NCBI GenBank assembly: GCA_019914945.1
Contig: CM034102.1
Location: forward strand, 5,693,501 to 5,757,500
Length of the DNA stretch: 64,000 nt
DNA from: Typha latifolia
Lineage: Eukaryota; Streptophyta; Magnoliopsida; Poales; Typhaceae
Reading direction: 5' to 3'
The notes beneath the pieces are model-generated. The model made no database searches and had not been told where the DNA came from. It saw only the letters and a program-made list of their open reading frames with translations. Positions 46,465-58,400 of the stretch are shown here, in pieces. Positions within the stretch are counted from its first letter, which is position 1; the number at the start of each line of letters is the position of its first letter. Both the position numbers and the translations under genes were made by a program.

Positions 46465-46973
46465 TAGGGCTGTCAAAAAAGCTCGTCGGCTCGTGAGCTC
46501 GAAATATAAATGGGTTGAGCCGGACTAAGTTTATGGGCTCAAAAATTTATCAAGCCGAGCAGAGCTAGAGTTAGCTTGCTCAAGCTCGGCTCAAATATGC
46601 TCGATATATAATATGTGAAATTATTACAAGTTCTATCTAGCATAGCTGGTTAAGGTGGTTTGTTTTAAGCACCCTTATTTGCGTTCGAATCCTGGCATAC
46701 TCTTTTTGTTTTTGCTATTGTTTCTATAAGGAATATTTAGTCTTTAGTCCCATATAGAAAAATTATTAGGATTCCTTTGCCCTTATAAGCATCCTTCTCT
46801 CTAGTACATCAAATTGGCTTAAGTGGATCAAAATTTATAAGTTATCAGCCATTTTGGCTCAAGCTGCCAAACTGAGCTGAGCTTTTCTGGCTCGAATTGA
46901 GCTGGAGCTACAAAATTTTGGCTGTCGAGCTGAGCCGAGGTAGGCGCTCAAGCTCAACTTGTTTACTCTCCTA
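46465..46973. mobile_element. hAT-like MITE, second member of the TAGGG family
   Basis: It opens TAGGGCTGTCAAAAAAGCTC and closes CTTGTTTACTCTCCTA, the same ends as the element at 38434. The flanks ATTATCTT (46457-46464) and ATCATCTT (46974-46981) form an 8-bp duplication with one difference. The arms are again GGCTCGA/GAGCTGAGCCGAG words. The centre differs from the other copy and holds a tRNA-like segment. Confidence 0.8.
46639..46699 (+). repeat. tRNA-like segment (SINE head) inside the hAT MITE
   Basis: AGCATAGCTGGTTAAGGTGG resembles an A box, and GCGTTCGAATCCTGG (46681-46695) is a near-perfect B box, at tRNA-like spacing. The strands do not form a complete cloverleaf by eye, so this looks like a tRNA-derived SINE remnant or captured tRNA rather than a working tRNA gene. 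Confidence 0.5.
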
Positions 46974-47953
46974 ATCATCTTGCATATATGGCATGCCCTA
47001 TGAGATAAACTGTACTTTTTATTCTTATTATCTTTTCATTGCCCTTTATGTTAGTGTACACCCTGATTATTTTATTCATGCCTAGAGAACTTTTATTCTT
47101 TTATGCTGATCATATATCTGTAAATGTCACAGCTCATGCTATAACCTGTCCTATATGGAGTTATGGCTGATTGGATTGGTGAGAATCCTGATCTATCTTT
47201 GGTTATGCTGGTGCATTGATACATCTAATACTAATTAGAAGCCTAATTTTGGCTGCTTATACTCCAGGAACTGTTACCAATAACCAGGTCAGATTATACG
47301 GTTGTTCTCGTCCTCCAGAATGTGTTACTGCTGATGAAAATTTGTGGCTTGGATAAAGGAAAGGTCCTCTACTTGGTAGCTAACTAAATGGAGCGAACTA
47401 AAGGGAGGATTTAAGAGGGCTTGAGGCAAATCTCAACAAGTGTAGATACTGATCCATAGGAAGGCGGTATATATTTAGTAGGGGCGAAGCTGCAAAGGTG
47501 GCTGGTCTTCTTTCTGAATTGGAAGTTCTCCTCAAAGGACTGGAGCACTTCTAACATCTAAACTGTTATTGTATTTGAGTAGGTTACTTTTCTTATTTCC
47601 TATGTTATCTAAATATCCCATGCTATCGATTGTCTTTTCTTGGTGCCAATAGCTTGATTTTTTCTGGCATTTCTTATCTCCTATGACATCCACTAAACTA
47701 CTCATATTTAAATTACAGATGATCCTGAAATGTACCTTTTACCTAGTGTTATGTGAATCGCGGCTATAAGTTTTAATGTTCAGCTATTGCATCCCTCGTT
47801 TAACGTGTGCTAGTGATCAAAATGGTAGACAGGTTACAAATCTAAAGATACCTCAACATATGAATCCCGTTTAATAAACAATATTTTATTTATTTATTTC
47901 TTCCAGAAAAGGATTTTGGGAAAGTGGGGAAGTACCTTGACATTTTGAGGATA

Positions 47954-48153
47954 GGGCCTATTTAGATAGCCCTTTGGGAGTTTAGCTTTCCTTACGAAAA
48001 TTAAGAGGAGTAGGATTTTGTTTCTCCCTTCTGAGGTATTTGAATAATATTTTTAGGAAAGGTTTTTCATAAAAATACCCCTTCCACAGGTAAAAAATAA
48101 ATAAAAAAGTCGGTGTTTTTTTTTTCCCTACTATCTCCCTCACTCTCTTCTCT

Positions 48154-48214
<61 letters not shown>

Positions 48215-48440
48215 ACCTTATCACTACTCTCCTCTCCTCCTCCACCTGCCGGCCACCACCGCCTCCTCTCAGCAATCTTTATATTTTTTTTCCTCTAAAG
48301 TATCCTGAACTATCAAATCAAGCTAAAATAAACTAATTCGAAGGAAAAAAAAATCACATAAATCCCTTTGGTGGCAACTTTTTCATTCTTACACGTTAAA
48401 ATTTCTATGGAAAACTTTCACAATTTACCCAAATAGGCCC
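47954..48440. mobile_element. MITE with GGGCCTATTT inverted ends
   Basis: GGGCCTATTT at 47954-47963 is repeated exactly in inverted orientation as AAATAGGCCC at 48431-48440. Weaker inward similarity is TTTTCATAAAAAT/CCCTTTGG-type words. The interior includes a CT microsatellite (about 48150-48212). The target duplication is not clear and no coding sequence is present. Confidence 0.5.
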
Positions 48441-49080
48441 CCAAAACTCCATTCTCCACAAGCCTTAGCAAAAACCTCATGCTCTGGGGTATCCTGTAGG
48501 CTATTGGAACCCAACTGCAATCTTCCACTCTACTGCAATAAAAGACACCCTTAAATCGACTCAATATTTTTGCCAATATACTAAACACAACTATCAGGAA
48601 CAATGTATACAAGTAGTGTCCATATCTAAGATTTCAGAATGTGACGCCATGCCATAAACAAGATTTAGAGGCAATTTGGAACAGGTAGAAATTGCTTCCA
48701 ATACCCATCACACACTGGAAATGCCAATAAATTCCAATCAATATATCTTCTGACAACTTTGTAAGCTGAAAATCCACCGGCTGGCTCTAAATGACAGCTT
48801 ATACCATCCTTTCTTGTATAATAATGACATGCTATAACTAGTACATGGTTGATCAAATTGATACAATAAAGTTCGTTTCAAAATGCTATAAACATTGTAA
48901 TTGGAACATATAGGATGCTCGAATCCTTTGAAAAGTGATCTTAAACCCCCAAGACTGCTACTTAATAATAATTATGCTTTTTATCTGGTATTCGATGTAT
49001 TCCCTTGTAAAGCTCATCTCCATATACTTCTTCCTCTTACACTTTGGGTTTGACTATTGCTTATTTACAAAGGGATCCCA

Positions 49081-52000
49081 TTATCGCAACCTTTTAGTTT
49101 TGATGAAACAAAAAATCGGAGCCCTGTCTGCAAAAACTGATCTTCCATCCTGTGTCTTGAATTCATAATGCCAAGCTGGACCAATGAACCATGATATAGC
49201 TGCTCCTCCAAGCAAGCCACCTAGCTGAAATTGCGTGTTTCAGTGCAATTTCTTTAGAGAGAACAACTCAACTAAGAACTAAATGAAAAAGTTCGTAGGA
49301 CCTACATGACCCCAATTATCAATGCGCCTGGAGAGAAGCCCAATAACCTGTAGAATATACTTGCCTTGAAAAAGAGGAAACGCCACAAAAAGGCAAAGTA
49401 CTACAGAGAAAACAAAGTAGTTACCATGTTCAAGGCAATCACATGTGCAATATGTTCCAAGTCCTGCTTTCCACCACCAACTAGTTTTCTGTGCCTCAAG
49501 ACAAACACAGCAAAAGAACCAACCTGCCATATCAAACTTAATGAGTAAATACATTATGATAAGCCCACAAGTAAATCTGCAGGAATATAGAAGGAAAAGT
49601 ATGTATAAATCAATCCTATTACGTCCGATATATCTGGACAGAGAAAGATGATTCAAATAAGACAAAGTAGAGCAAAGACAGATAGTAGGTATAAATCAAT
49701 TAAATGGGAGAAAAAATCTGGTGAAAATTTATAGACCAAATAGATTAGTACATGCAAACAGGGAATAAAATTAGTTAAGTTGTTGGCCAGACAACTGAAG
49801 TTTCAATAGTAATTGAAAAGATAAACTACAATTCTACATATCTTGTCATTTTCTTGCAGTATCAAGGAGAAGTGCCAGTTTGCCAGGTTGAAAATAAGAG
49901 CTTAATTAGACCACTGGTGAGGGAAATTAAAAGATGCATCATGCGACAAGAAAAAAAAATCAGATATAATGCTAAAAAATATGTAGATAGGTAATTAATA
50001 TAACTAATCAAATGAATTATTAGGTTCATCTTGTAGAATAAATGGAGTGCTAGTAAGAAGAATGACAAGATTAGTCTTCATTGAGACAGACTAATTTATC
50101 ATCAAGATGTCATTTTATTACATTTCCTTTTAGTTGGCTTACCTGTGACCTTACGCCATCTCTAAGTATGAAGTATGAACAAATGAAAAGAAAAAAGAAG
50201 ACAAATTTAGAACATAGACATACCAATCCAAAAATGGCTCCTGATGCACCAACAGCAGGTGATTGACTGAACCGATAACTCATCATGGAACCTAATTTCT
50301 CACAAAATTTGAAGATCTGGGACTTAAAAATTAGGTGGAAGACGTAGTTGCACGGGGATTAATAATCAAAATATCCAAAACAGAGTATGAGTTGTTACCT
50401 GCTAGTGCGGAAGTAACATAGACAGCAAGAAATCGTCTTGGCCCACTGAGTTGCTCCACGGTTGGACCAATGGAGTTTAAAGAATAACAGTTGGCCTGAT
50501 GAAGAATAATCTCAATCTCACAATTATGAAGTTCGTTAAGATGAAGAAATCAATAACAGACCATGAGGTGAGCAGCATTTGCATGCAGCAATGATGATGT
50601 GGCCAACCTCCACAGTTGTCCTTTATCAATCAGGCTATTGACCTTCCGATACAACATATGGTCGTTATTGCATTAAAATAAGAACCAACAGAACTAGCGG
50701 ACATTTAATCTAACATTTCAAACCTTAGCTCCCCATAGGAGCAGCTTTCCTTGTGTTGCAATCTGAGCCACATAAAATCTGAATAAATATAAAAGGAGAC
50801 AACACTCAATCCAATAGACAGGCAAGATCTAAGTAGAAAAGCAAGATAAGAAAACATGAAAGTATGATGGTAGAAATGAGTTTTTAGTTTAGCTTAATTA
50901 CTTTTAGAATCTCGGACTGAAAATAAACCTACTTTTGCTCATTCTTCATATCACATGAGATATTCTACTCAAAGCTTCCATAATTAGATGTCTCTGTGAT
51001 CTTTAGAATGGAGCTATGCCCTTGAAAACTTAAATCTAAAAAGTTCATATATTCCAGGGCTGATGTTCAATAAGATCCTGAGAAAATCATCTAATAGTTC
51101 AAGTAGCTGACACCATTCACCAAATCATCTAATACTTCAGAAAGAAGCACATCTTTTCCTGCCCAAATTTTGTTTTCTTTATCAAAAAATAAAAACGGTT
51201 GGCCCAATGCACGACATTCCCACCTACACAAGATCTGGGAATGGGAGATTTATGTAGCCTTACTCTCATTTAAGGTTGTTTCCAAGATTTAAACCCATGA
51301 CCTCTTGGATATAAGGAGAAGGCCTTATTGTTACACCAAGTGTCGCTCTCATTTTCGATATCAAATATAAATGGCTAACCACTCCATTCATTCATGGAAA
51401 TAGAATTCACGTGTAGAAGCCATAGCGTTAATATGAGGCATGTCTCAAAACCAAAATATTTATTAACTAAAAAAACAGCAATCAGTATTTTCAGTAAATA
51501 ACTTATCATCAAAAGCCAGAAAAAAAATATTTTTCTTTACCATCAAGGCTTTCTAAGAGCATAATTTATTTTACTCTTTCATGCCCGAGTTTCTTCATAT
51601 GCATGATTACCCTTTGCAATCATTCTTTCCATGATTAGAACAAATTACATGGACAATTTGTTAATCATTCAATTTTATTCCTAATGTGCTTTCTGTCAAG
51701 AGTGTCAAGACAAAACTGGTCTTATTTTCGGTTCAAAATAACAGTATTTTTATAGATAATTTAACAAATATCATTGGTTTTGAAAGATTTATGAAAAATA
51801 ACACTCCCCGCGTCACATAGGATGTCACATAAGCCAGTGGTTGGCAGGAATGAATGTAGAAAGCCTTCATTTTTTAGCGTTTTATGAGACTTCCAAATTT
51901 AGGGGGTTGTGCAATGCAAAATAATGTGTTGAAACTTTAGGCATCTTATAAAATACTTGAAGTTTAAGCATTTCTATATGTATAGTTTCTCCATGAGTGT

Positions 52001-53562
52001 ATTGATAATTTGTCAACCAAGTTCCAACATGCCAATGTGCTTTCCACATTCAAGCAGTAGAAAAGATTTGCAGAGACCTCATGAGAGTACAACTTCATAA
52101 ATATTATGAAATGATGCTATTCTTAAGGTACTGCATAAAATAGTGTTAATTTGAAAAGAAATGCTAATGAAATCATTCTCAGGTTGATATAAGCAGTTAA
52201 GGAACAGGAAGAGTCCATATAGTAAGTACGCCAAAAGATGAGTATGTTTGATGTACTTAGAACTTGGACTTACAAAACATTAACCGCAATAAGAACATTT
52301 GTCCATAACCTTCCATTGGAAGAACTCCCTTGAGATGTCTTAGATTGCCACTTGCTCTTATCAAGATATTCCTTTTCATATTCCTTTCCACCAAAGAGAG
52401 AAAACCAAGAAGCATATGATGTTGAGAAAGCATTCCCCAATGTTTCATGAAGAGAATATCTCTTCAATATATTTGGTTTCCTACACCAAACATCTTTGAT
52501 TCTGAGCAAAATATCAGAATGATATGCTTCCTGCTAATAGAAAGAGTGTGGACCAAAATCAGAACAATATATACCATGTGAAGACAATCAGTACAGGTAA
52601 TGAAGTTGTTACCAAATTCAGGATGCTTTAGGCACTAATAGATCTTCATTTATCAAGACTGATATTCAGGTGACTTTATTACATAGATCGGCAATTTTTG
52701 TACAGGATAAATTTTACTATAGGAGTATCACATTCCAGATGAGCAATTTATCTTTATATCATTTGCAGAATCAGGTAGACTTTTCAAATTGATACACAAG
52801 GCAATAATTCCACCAACACAAGGAGCTTTTGAATTCGTAGTACTATGTGAAACAATTGATGGGTGCTTGAATACTTGAAAGAGTTCTTTATCTATAGTTC
52901 TAAACTTAAGACATAGAACTGGACCCCTTAAGATCCTTCCATAAAAATAATGCATGACATGAATTGCTCTTAAAACAAAGCATCATCTTTACACATTGGA
53001 CCCTCTTGATTCACTCTTGCGAATGAATTTTAGACTACAAATTCAAAGTGTTGTGTTAGCGTTGATAGACACAAACCTACAGCCGCATGGATAAAAAGGA
53101 GATGGCAATTATATGCCAACACTAATGTGCAGTACATTAGAAGGAATGCGTCAAGAAAGAAATTTGGAGACAGAAGATAAAGCAAGCAGGCAAAAATGTA
53201 TCTCAAGTTCAATTCTCAATAGTATCCAATACTCCAAAAACCATCTATGTATGGATTAAGTACATTTCTACCACACAAAAAGAAAAGGAAAATTCCACTT
53301 ACAATCCTACATTAGGTCTAAGGCCATCACTATATCTCTACCTTGAGGTGGAAACGAAAGATATCTTATGGCAAAGATAGGGTTTTTTTCGAGTTCGTAC
53401 CGGGGAGGCGGAGCAGAGGAGGAGGTGGATGTGGTGGGTGCAGCGGCGGCGGAGGAGGCGGCCGAGACGGATGCCGGTGGTGACGGTGATGACGTGGATC
53501 GGCGAGGCTTCGCCGGAGGAATTAGGAGCCGGGACCCACGGAAGTGAAGGGATCGACGCCAT
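49081..53562 (-). CDS. RBL10: Rhomboid protease-like protein, RBL10-type, chloroplast
   Basis: Exons in transcription order are 53562-53401, 52530-52274, 50778-50724, 50642-50562, 50495-50399, 50291-50224, 49523-49425, 49347-49306 and 49224-49081. All introns are GT-AG and the frame closes to 334 residues, close to the length I recall for Arabidopsis RBL10. The N-terminus is Arg-rich and acid-poor, as expected of a plastid transit peptide. The rhomboid core shows [20 protein letters not shown] (H178, H183, N187 in the H-x4-H-x3-N pattern), the catalytic serine in GASGAIFG (S234) and the catalytic histidine in NWGHLGG (H287). All active residues are present, so an active intramembrane serine protease is expected. 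RBL10 acts at the chloroplast inner envelope and affects lipid metabolism. The tail ends shortly after [10 protein letters not shown]. Intron 2 carries a SINE. Confidence 0.94.
50779..52273 (-). other. Intron 2 of the rhomboid gene
   Basis: A 1.5-kb AT-rich intron containing the SINE at 51195-51350. Nothing else was recognised. Confidence 0.7.
51195..51350 (-). mobile_element. tRNA-derived SINE (Au-SINE type)
   Basis: Read on the minus strand it begins GAGAGCGACACTTGGTGTAA and continues AATAAGGCCTTCTCC, then ATCCAAGAGGTCATGGGTTT (a degenerate B box). It runs through GGCTACATAAATCTCCCATT and ends GTGCATTGGGCCAACCG before a T-rich tail. This order matches the Au SINE family of flowering plants. 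It lies in sense orientation in intron 2 of the rhomboid gene. Confidence 0.8.
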
Positions 53563-53669
53563 TCTTCGTTTCTTTAATTCGTTCAACACGAATCCCCCAT
53601 TTTGTGCGTCCCAAACAGGGCTTATGGATGGCTGAAAGAGCCTCAGACGTCCACTTAATAGTTTACTTT

Positions 53670-54030
53670 AAGGAATTCTATGAATAAGTTTTTTTTAATT
53701 AGTTTCAAAATGATATTTTTTATTTTAAAAATAATTATTTTTATGTTCATTTTTATTTTAAAATAAAAATATAATAATTATCTTTGATGTGATATAACGT
53801 GTGTGAAGAGAAGATAAAAAATATTTTATCTTTTATAAAATTACCATGAATAGCCTTTAATTTAATATAAAATAAATTGATGAGATAAATATTAATGGTA
53901 AATTATTAATTTAGTTGGTACGTGATATTAGATATAATTTTGATAAATAATTTTGTAATCTAAGATGAGATTATTATGATGTTTAGTTAATATTCTAAAA
54001 TAATGAATTGTAATTTAGAATAAGTAAAAG
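53670..54030. repeat. AT-rich dispersed repeat, copy B
   Basis: The partner of 41905-42235, in the same orientation, sharing TTATTTTAAAAATAATTATT followed by TTTATGTTCA, GATGTGATATAA and GAGATTATTATGAT-type words and a closing TTCTAAAATAA. It begins about 110 bp upstream of the rhomboid start codon. Confidence 0.65.
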
Positions 54031-54739
54031 AAAATAAAGGAGGCTTACAATTTGCTGAATTTTGGTAAATTTTTTTCTTAAAAACAATGTAAAATAATGT
54101 GCAAGATGAGGAACACCAAAAGAATAAAATTTTAATAATAATTTATTTTATTAGTGTTGTATCAGATGAAATGTTTATTATATAAAAATCAGGACAGCGA
54201 TTTTAAAACACACTTAATGTCATACATAAATTTTTAAATATATTAAATAAGTATAAAAATTAAATTCAGACTTAAAATAATAAAAAAATCAAAAGTATAT
54301 CTAAACAATAGGAGGAAAATTTATTTTTCTCCCTTTTTTTTAATCTCTCCTCTTTCTCTTATCTTCCTTCTCTCATATCCTCTCCATCCAAGCATAGAGC
54401 CTCCCAAATATCTATGCTGTCCAAAATCATTTAGCCTACTAACTCTATTTAATCAAAGAAAAAGAGGGTAAACTATATGTTAGATTCGTAATTTATGCAC
54501 AAAATCCTAATTGATGTATTTAAATTATTATATATGAGGCATAGACGATGATATAGAGGTTATGAGACTGTCAGTCTTGCCTCCACCTGAGCTCTCTATC
54601 ATATTCTAAAGATCACCGGAGATTTTTCAGAGGCTAACGGTAATGAAAATTATGTGCAGCATTGGATTGCAAATAGAGCTTTCCATTACCATGCAATTTG
54701 CTTAAGTTCTCAATAGATATTTCAATTATATTTAGCAAG

Positions 54740-54777
<38 letters not shown>

Positions 54778-55490
54778 TATATAAATTATCATGGATCTTT
54801 GTTAGGGTACTTAGGTGGAATTTAGTTAATCCTGATGCAAAGATTAAGTTCCTTCCTCATCCTCAACTAGTTGATGGTGCTGCGAATGGAGGTCCATGCA
54901 CTTGGGGGTAGTTATTGTAGCTATCTGAAGTCTTTTTTACTTTAGCAAGTCTCTGTATGTGCTTGTAATGGTGTATAGTGTATCACTAATCGCTCATCTC
55001 TTCTCTTTCACTTGTGCTGAAAAATTTCTGGACAATTCATTAAATTAATCGTGCATCTACATGATTACATCTGTCCCTACTCAGTATTAAGATTGGAAAA
55101 CAATCAAAAGAAGAGGATTATACCTCCACGAGGAATTTTATTTCACAACAATCTTATCAACTTCAACATGAATCAGTATATGTATGCCATAGCTTATGAT
55201 TCCGATCTCTCTTATATCACTAGAATACCGATATGCATATGCTTTTGGATAAACAAAATATTGTGAACGATTCATATCAAAGATGCTTCATATAATTTGG
55301 CTACTCAGAACCCTGAAATAGTTGTTAAACTAGAACTACATACATAACTAGAACCATCTGAGCTGTGATTAAGAATCAGCTGGCCATTCAGAAATATATC
55401 ACTACAACATACATTTCTAGTGATGTTGAACATGACGTTAGCTAGTTAGGTTTCAAGAGCCTTATTATTGTAGTATTACAGACTTCCAAA
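54031..55490. other. Spacer upstream of the rhomboid gene and downstream of the OB-fold gene
   Basis: AT-rich, with a TA/CA microsatellite at about 54745-54785. A plus-strand stretch at 54798-54911 reads LRWNLVNPDAKIKFLPHPQL then VDGAANGGPCTWG before a stop. It looks protein-like but I do not recognise it. Confidence 0.4.
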
Positions 55491-58400
55491 TTAGGGCCCA
55501 TTAGCCCCATTAATCGGCATTGTTAATGAGACTAACTCAAACCTGCCATTCTGCAGATCCTTCTCAGCATCCACAGTAATCTTGAAGTGGAACGGACTGT
55601 TCTCACCCTGTCGTAGAAGTACTTTGATCAAAATGAGCCAAATATGATAAAAATTGGTCTTCTTTCTACTTCCATCATTCGCAATACAACGTTTCTGATT
55701 ATTGTCTTGTAGTCCTCGGCTAGAGGCCTCTGGATTGGAAGTTCTCCAAAGAATAGAAGGATGTTCTCTATCCTCGAAATAGCTTCTACGTACATGCTCT
55801 GCAGTGATATTCCCAAATAAGATCTCTGCAGCTTTGTTCTTTACTAGAAGAGGAACTTGTCCTGTTTGGTCCAACACATATAACTGCATTCACCACAATT
55901 TCAAAATAACTATAGGCAACTTGTAATGCAAACAAGAATTCAATGTTAACTTGGTCGCAACTCATTTACTTTGAGCCAACTAACAATACAAAGTGCTCTA
56001 TATTTCATGTAAACTCCTTTTTTAATCTTTTTTTCTTATTCAAGAATAAATTTTTCCCCACCATACTCCATTACAGTACTTCCTCATAGCCTTAATAGCC
56101 TGATCATACCACTGCAAGAATGTTTATCGCCCTGAACTCAGATTTTCAACTTTATATTACGAGTCATAAGACCAACTTCCCATTTTCAACTTTATATGAA
56201 CTTCTATCTGCTGAATAGTTCTCTTAGTAACATTCTCAGGACATGAAAACGGTCCCAGGAACTCTCCTGATATTAGTTGGCAAACTAATTTTCTGAAGAT
56301 ATGTAACAAAGTTCTGGATGTAGAATGCTGATCAATTCTTTTGAAACAACAGAGTATCATGTGATATTAACAATTTAGAGTGCAAGGATGATGAAATTGT
56401 AGATGACAAAACCTAAATTCTTGCTGATGTAGTTGATTTCAAGTTTTCAACAGTTTGAATTATCACACATGTAGTTGTAGGTACAACTTTCCTACCAGGA
56501 ATGGTCTGTATATGAAGCATATATCATGAAGACATTTGGAGCTTTTTTGACAATAGAGTGGAAAATTGTTTATTCCAGATACATTCCTGCAAAAGATAAC
56601 CAGATTATAATGCTTCAGGATGAATTGATAATGCTAAACACAAAAAATGCCCCAAGTGTAAGAAGAAAGTTGAATCTAAAATCAGAACACACCTGGAATC
56701 CACAGGGGAACCACATAACTTGCAGCCAGTACTTATAAAATCCTCCATAATTTTATTCTCTGCCATCATAGCCAGTCTCTTGCTGGCAAACAAATTCCCC
56801 TTTTCATCAGGACTAGGGGAACATGGCAACAAAATCTCACCTATCCAAGCGTAAAAGTTGGAATTACATGAACTGGTGAGATTTAATGCTTCCGAGGTTG
56901 TCACACAGTCTGTTGTTTTCATTTCTTCAGATTCCTTCCAGTTCTTTAACTTTATCTGCCATGCATGACATTATAAGGTACAATCTTGTTAGTGTTGGAA
57001 GCCCAAAATGATATATATTACCGAAATCATATAAAGGTTACAATTGTTTAGAATACGAGGAAACTTGTTTCAACTAGCAATCTTTATAAATAAATTGAAT
57101 TTATAATTTTGTATTACTAAACAAAAATGTGGCAATCACATTCATCCTCATTCCAGTGACAAGTCACTCAAACAAATCAACATATCCACCATGATGTCTT
57201 GATGGACAGACTTAACTCTCACAGTAATATCTTAATTTGAATTCAGACTTAAGTCTCTCGAAGCCCGTTTGACACATCATTAGTTAATAACCACAGATAT
57301 ATCTTTTGCAACATAATATAAATATCTTAGTCATAAATTTGAAATAAAATGTCAAATCCCATATCAGTAAAAGGAAATTTATTTAACAAATAATGGATAT
57401 ATTTTAGTAAAGTAGATTTGGATAAACTCAATTAGTTCGAGAGAGTTGTGAAGTACATTTAACACCAGAAACAAACGGATCGAACTAGTTTTAATCCTAC
57501 AATCAGTTTAGATGTTTTAGAGTCATATTTCTATGTTCGTGGAAGTACTCTAGCTGAGGATATGATCACTACGACAATGTGGTGTACTCTATTTGAAAAA
57601 TTGATTTGTCCTGTCACCTGAACAAGTAACCATTTGATTCAGCTACATCAACAGGTTGATCAGATACTTTTTCCACCTTCCCTTATAACAGAATATCATT
57701 GGTGCAGGGACCCCACCAATGCAGGGTCTGAGACATTATGACCAAGTATAACAGTCTGGCAACTGATATTGGTTTGACCTAACAGAATCACACTCTACTG
57801 GCATAACAGTTAATGTCTTGCTAAATAGGCATCTTAGGTTTCCTTATCAACAGCAAGACATGCAATCTGTAAGGTAGCAGGAGTTGGATATGGTGATGGG
57901 ATAGCCTTCCGGCACTAATGATTTATAGCAAGTAACTGGATATAAAGATTACACAAATATTCATGTAAACAGCCAACTTTACCTGCCTTTTTCTCAAGTG
58001 AAATATGATAGTTATCTAGACAGGCATGATGTCTATTCTTCCACTACTGTTGAAATCAACTCAAAGGCCCCTAGGAGTGTGACATATTTCTTGGGCTACA
58101 AGGAAACACATTTTACCCTGTTGTGCCAAACCACGTAACCCGTACAGAAATTGACGAGATAATTTCTTAACCTTCAACACAAACTTAAGCCAGTTTGGCA
58201 AAGAAACACTCTGAAATTAGACAATCTGATTTTAATAAGATGAAATACCACATTTACAGGTCAAAGTACGAAGGATCTCTATCAATTGTAAAGGTTAGTA
58301 CTAACTTGCTGAACATGTTGAAGTGCAGATTTGTTATGCAGCCACCAGTCTATTATTCTCCTTAACTTTGCTCTTGTTGTTTCTCCAAATTTATTATGCC

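Larger units (their letters stand above)
45962..49080. other. Convergent spacer between DUF7036 and rhomboid genes
   Basis: Apart from the hAT MITE and the AGGCCC-ended MITE there is no recognised gene. The bases 45962-46060 are probably former or true coding sequence of the DUF7036 gene. The segment 47150-47580 is of ordinary composition but shows no conserved frame. Confidence 0.45.

Noticed and set aside
46681..46695. A functional tRNA gene
   Set aside because: The B box is good but no full cloverleaf (acceptor and anticodon stems) could be drawn around it.
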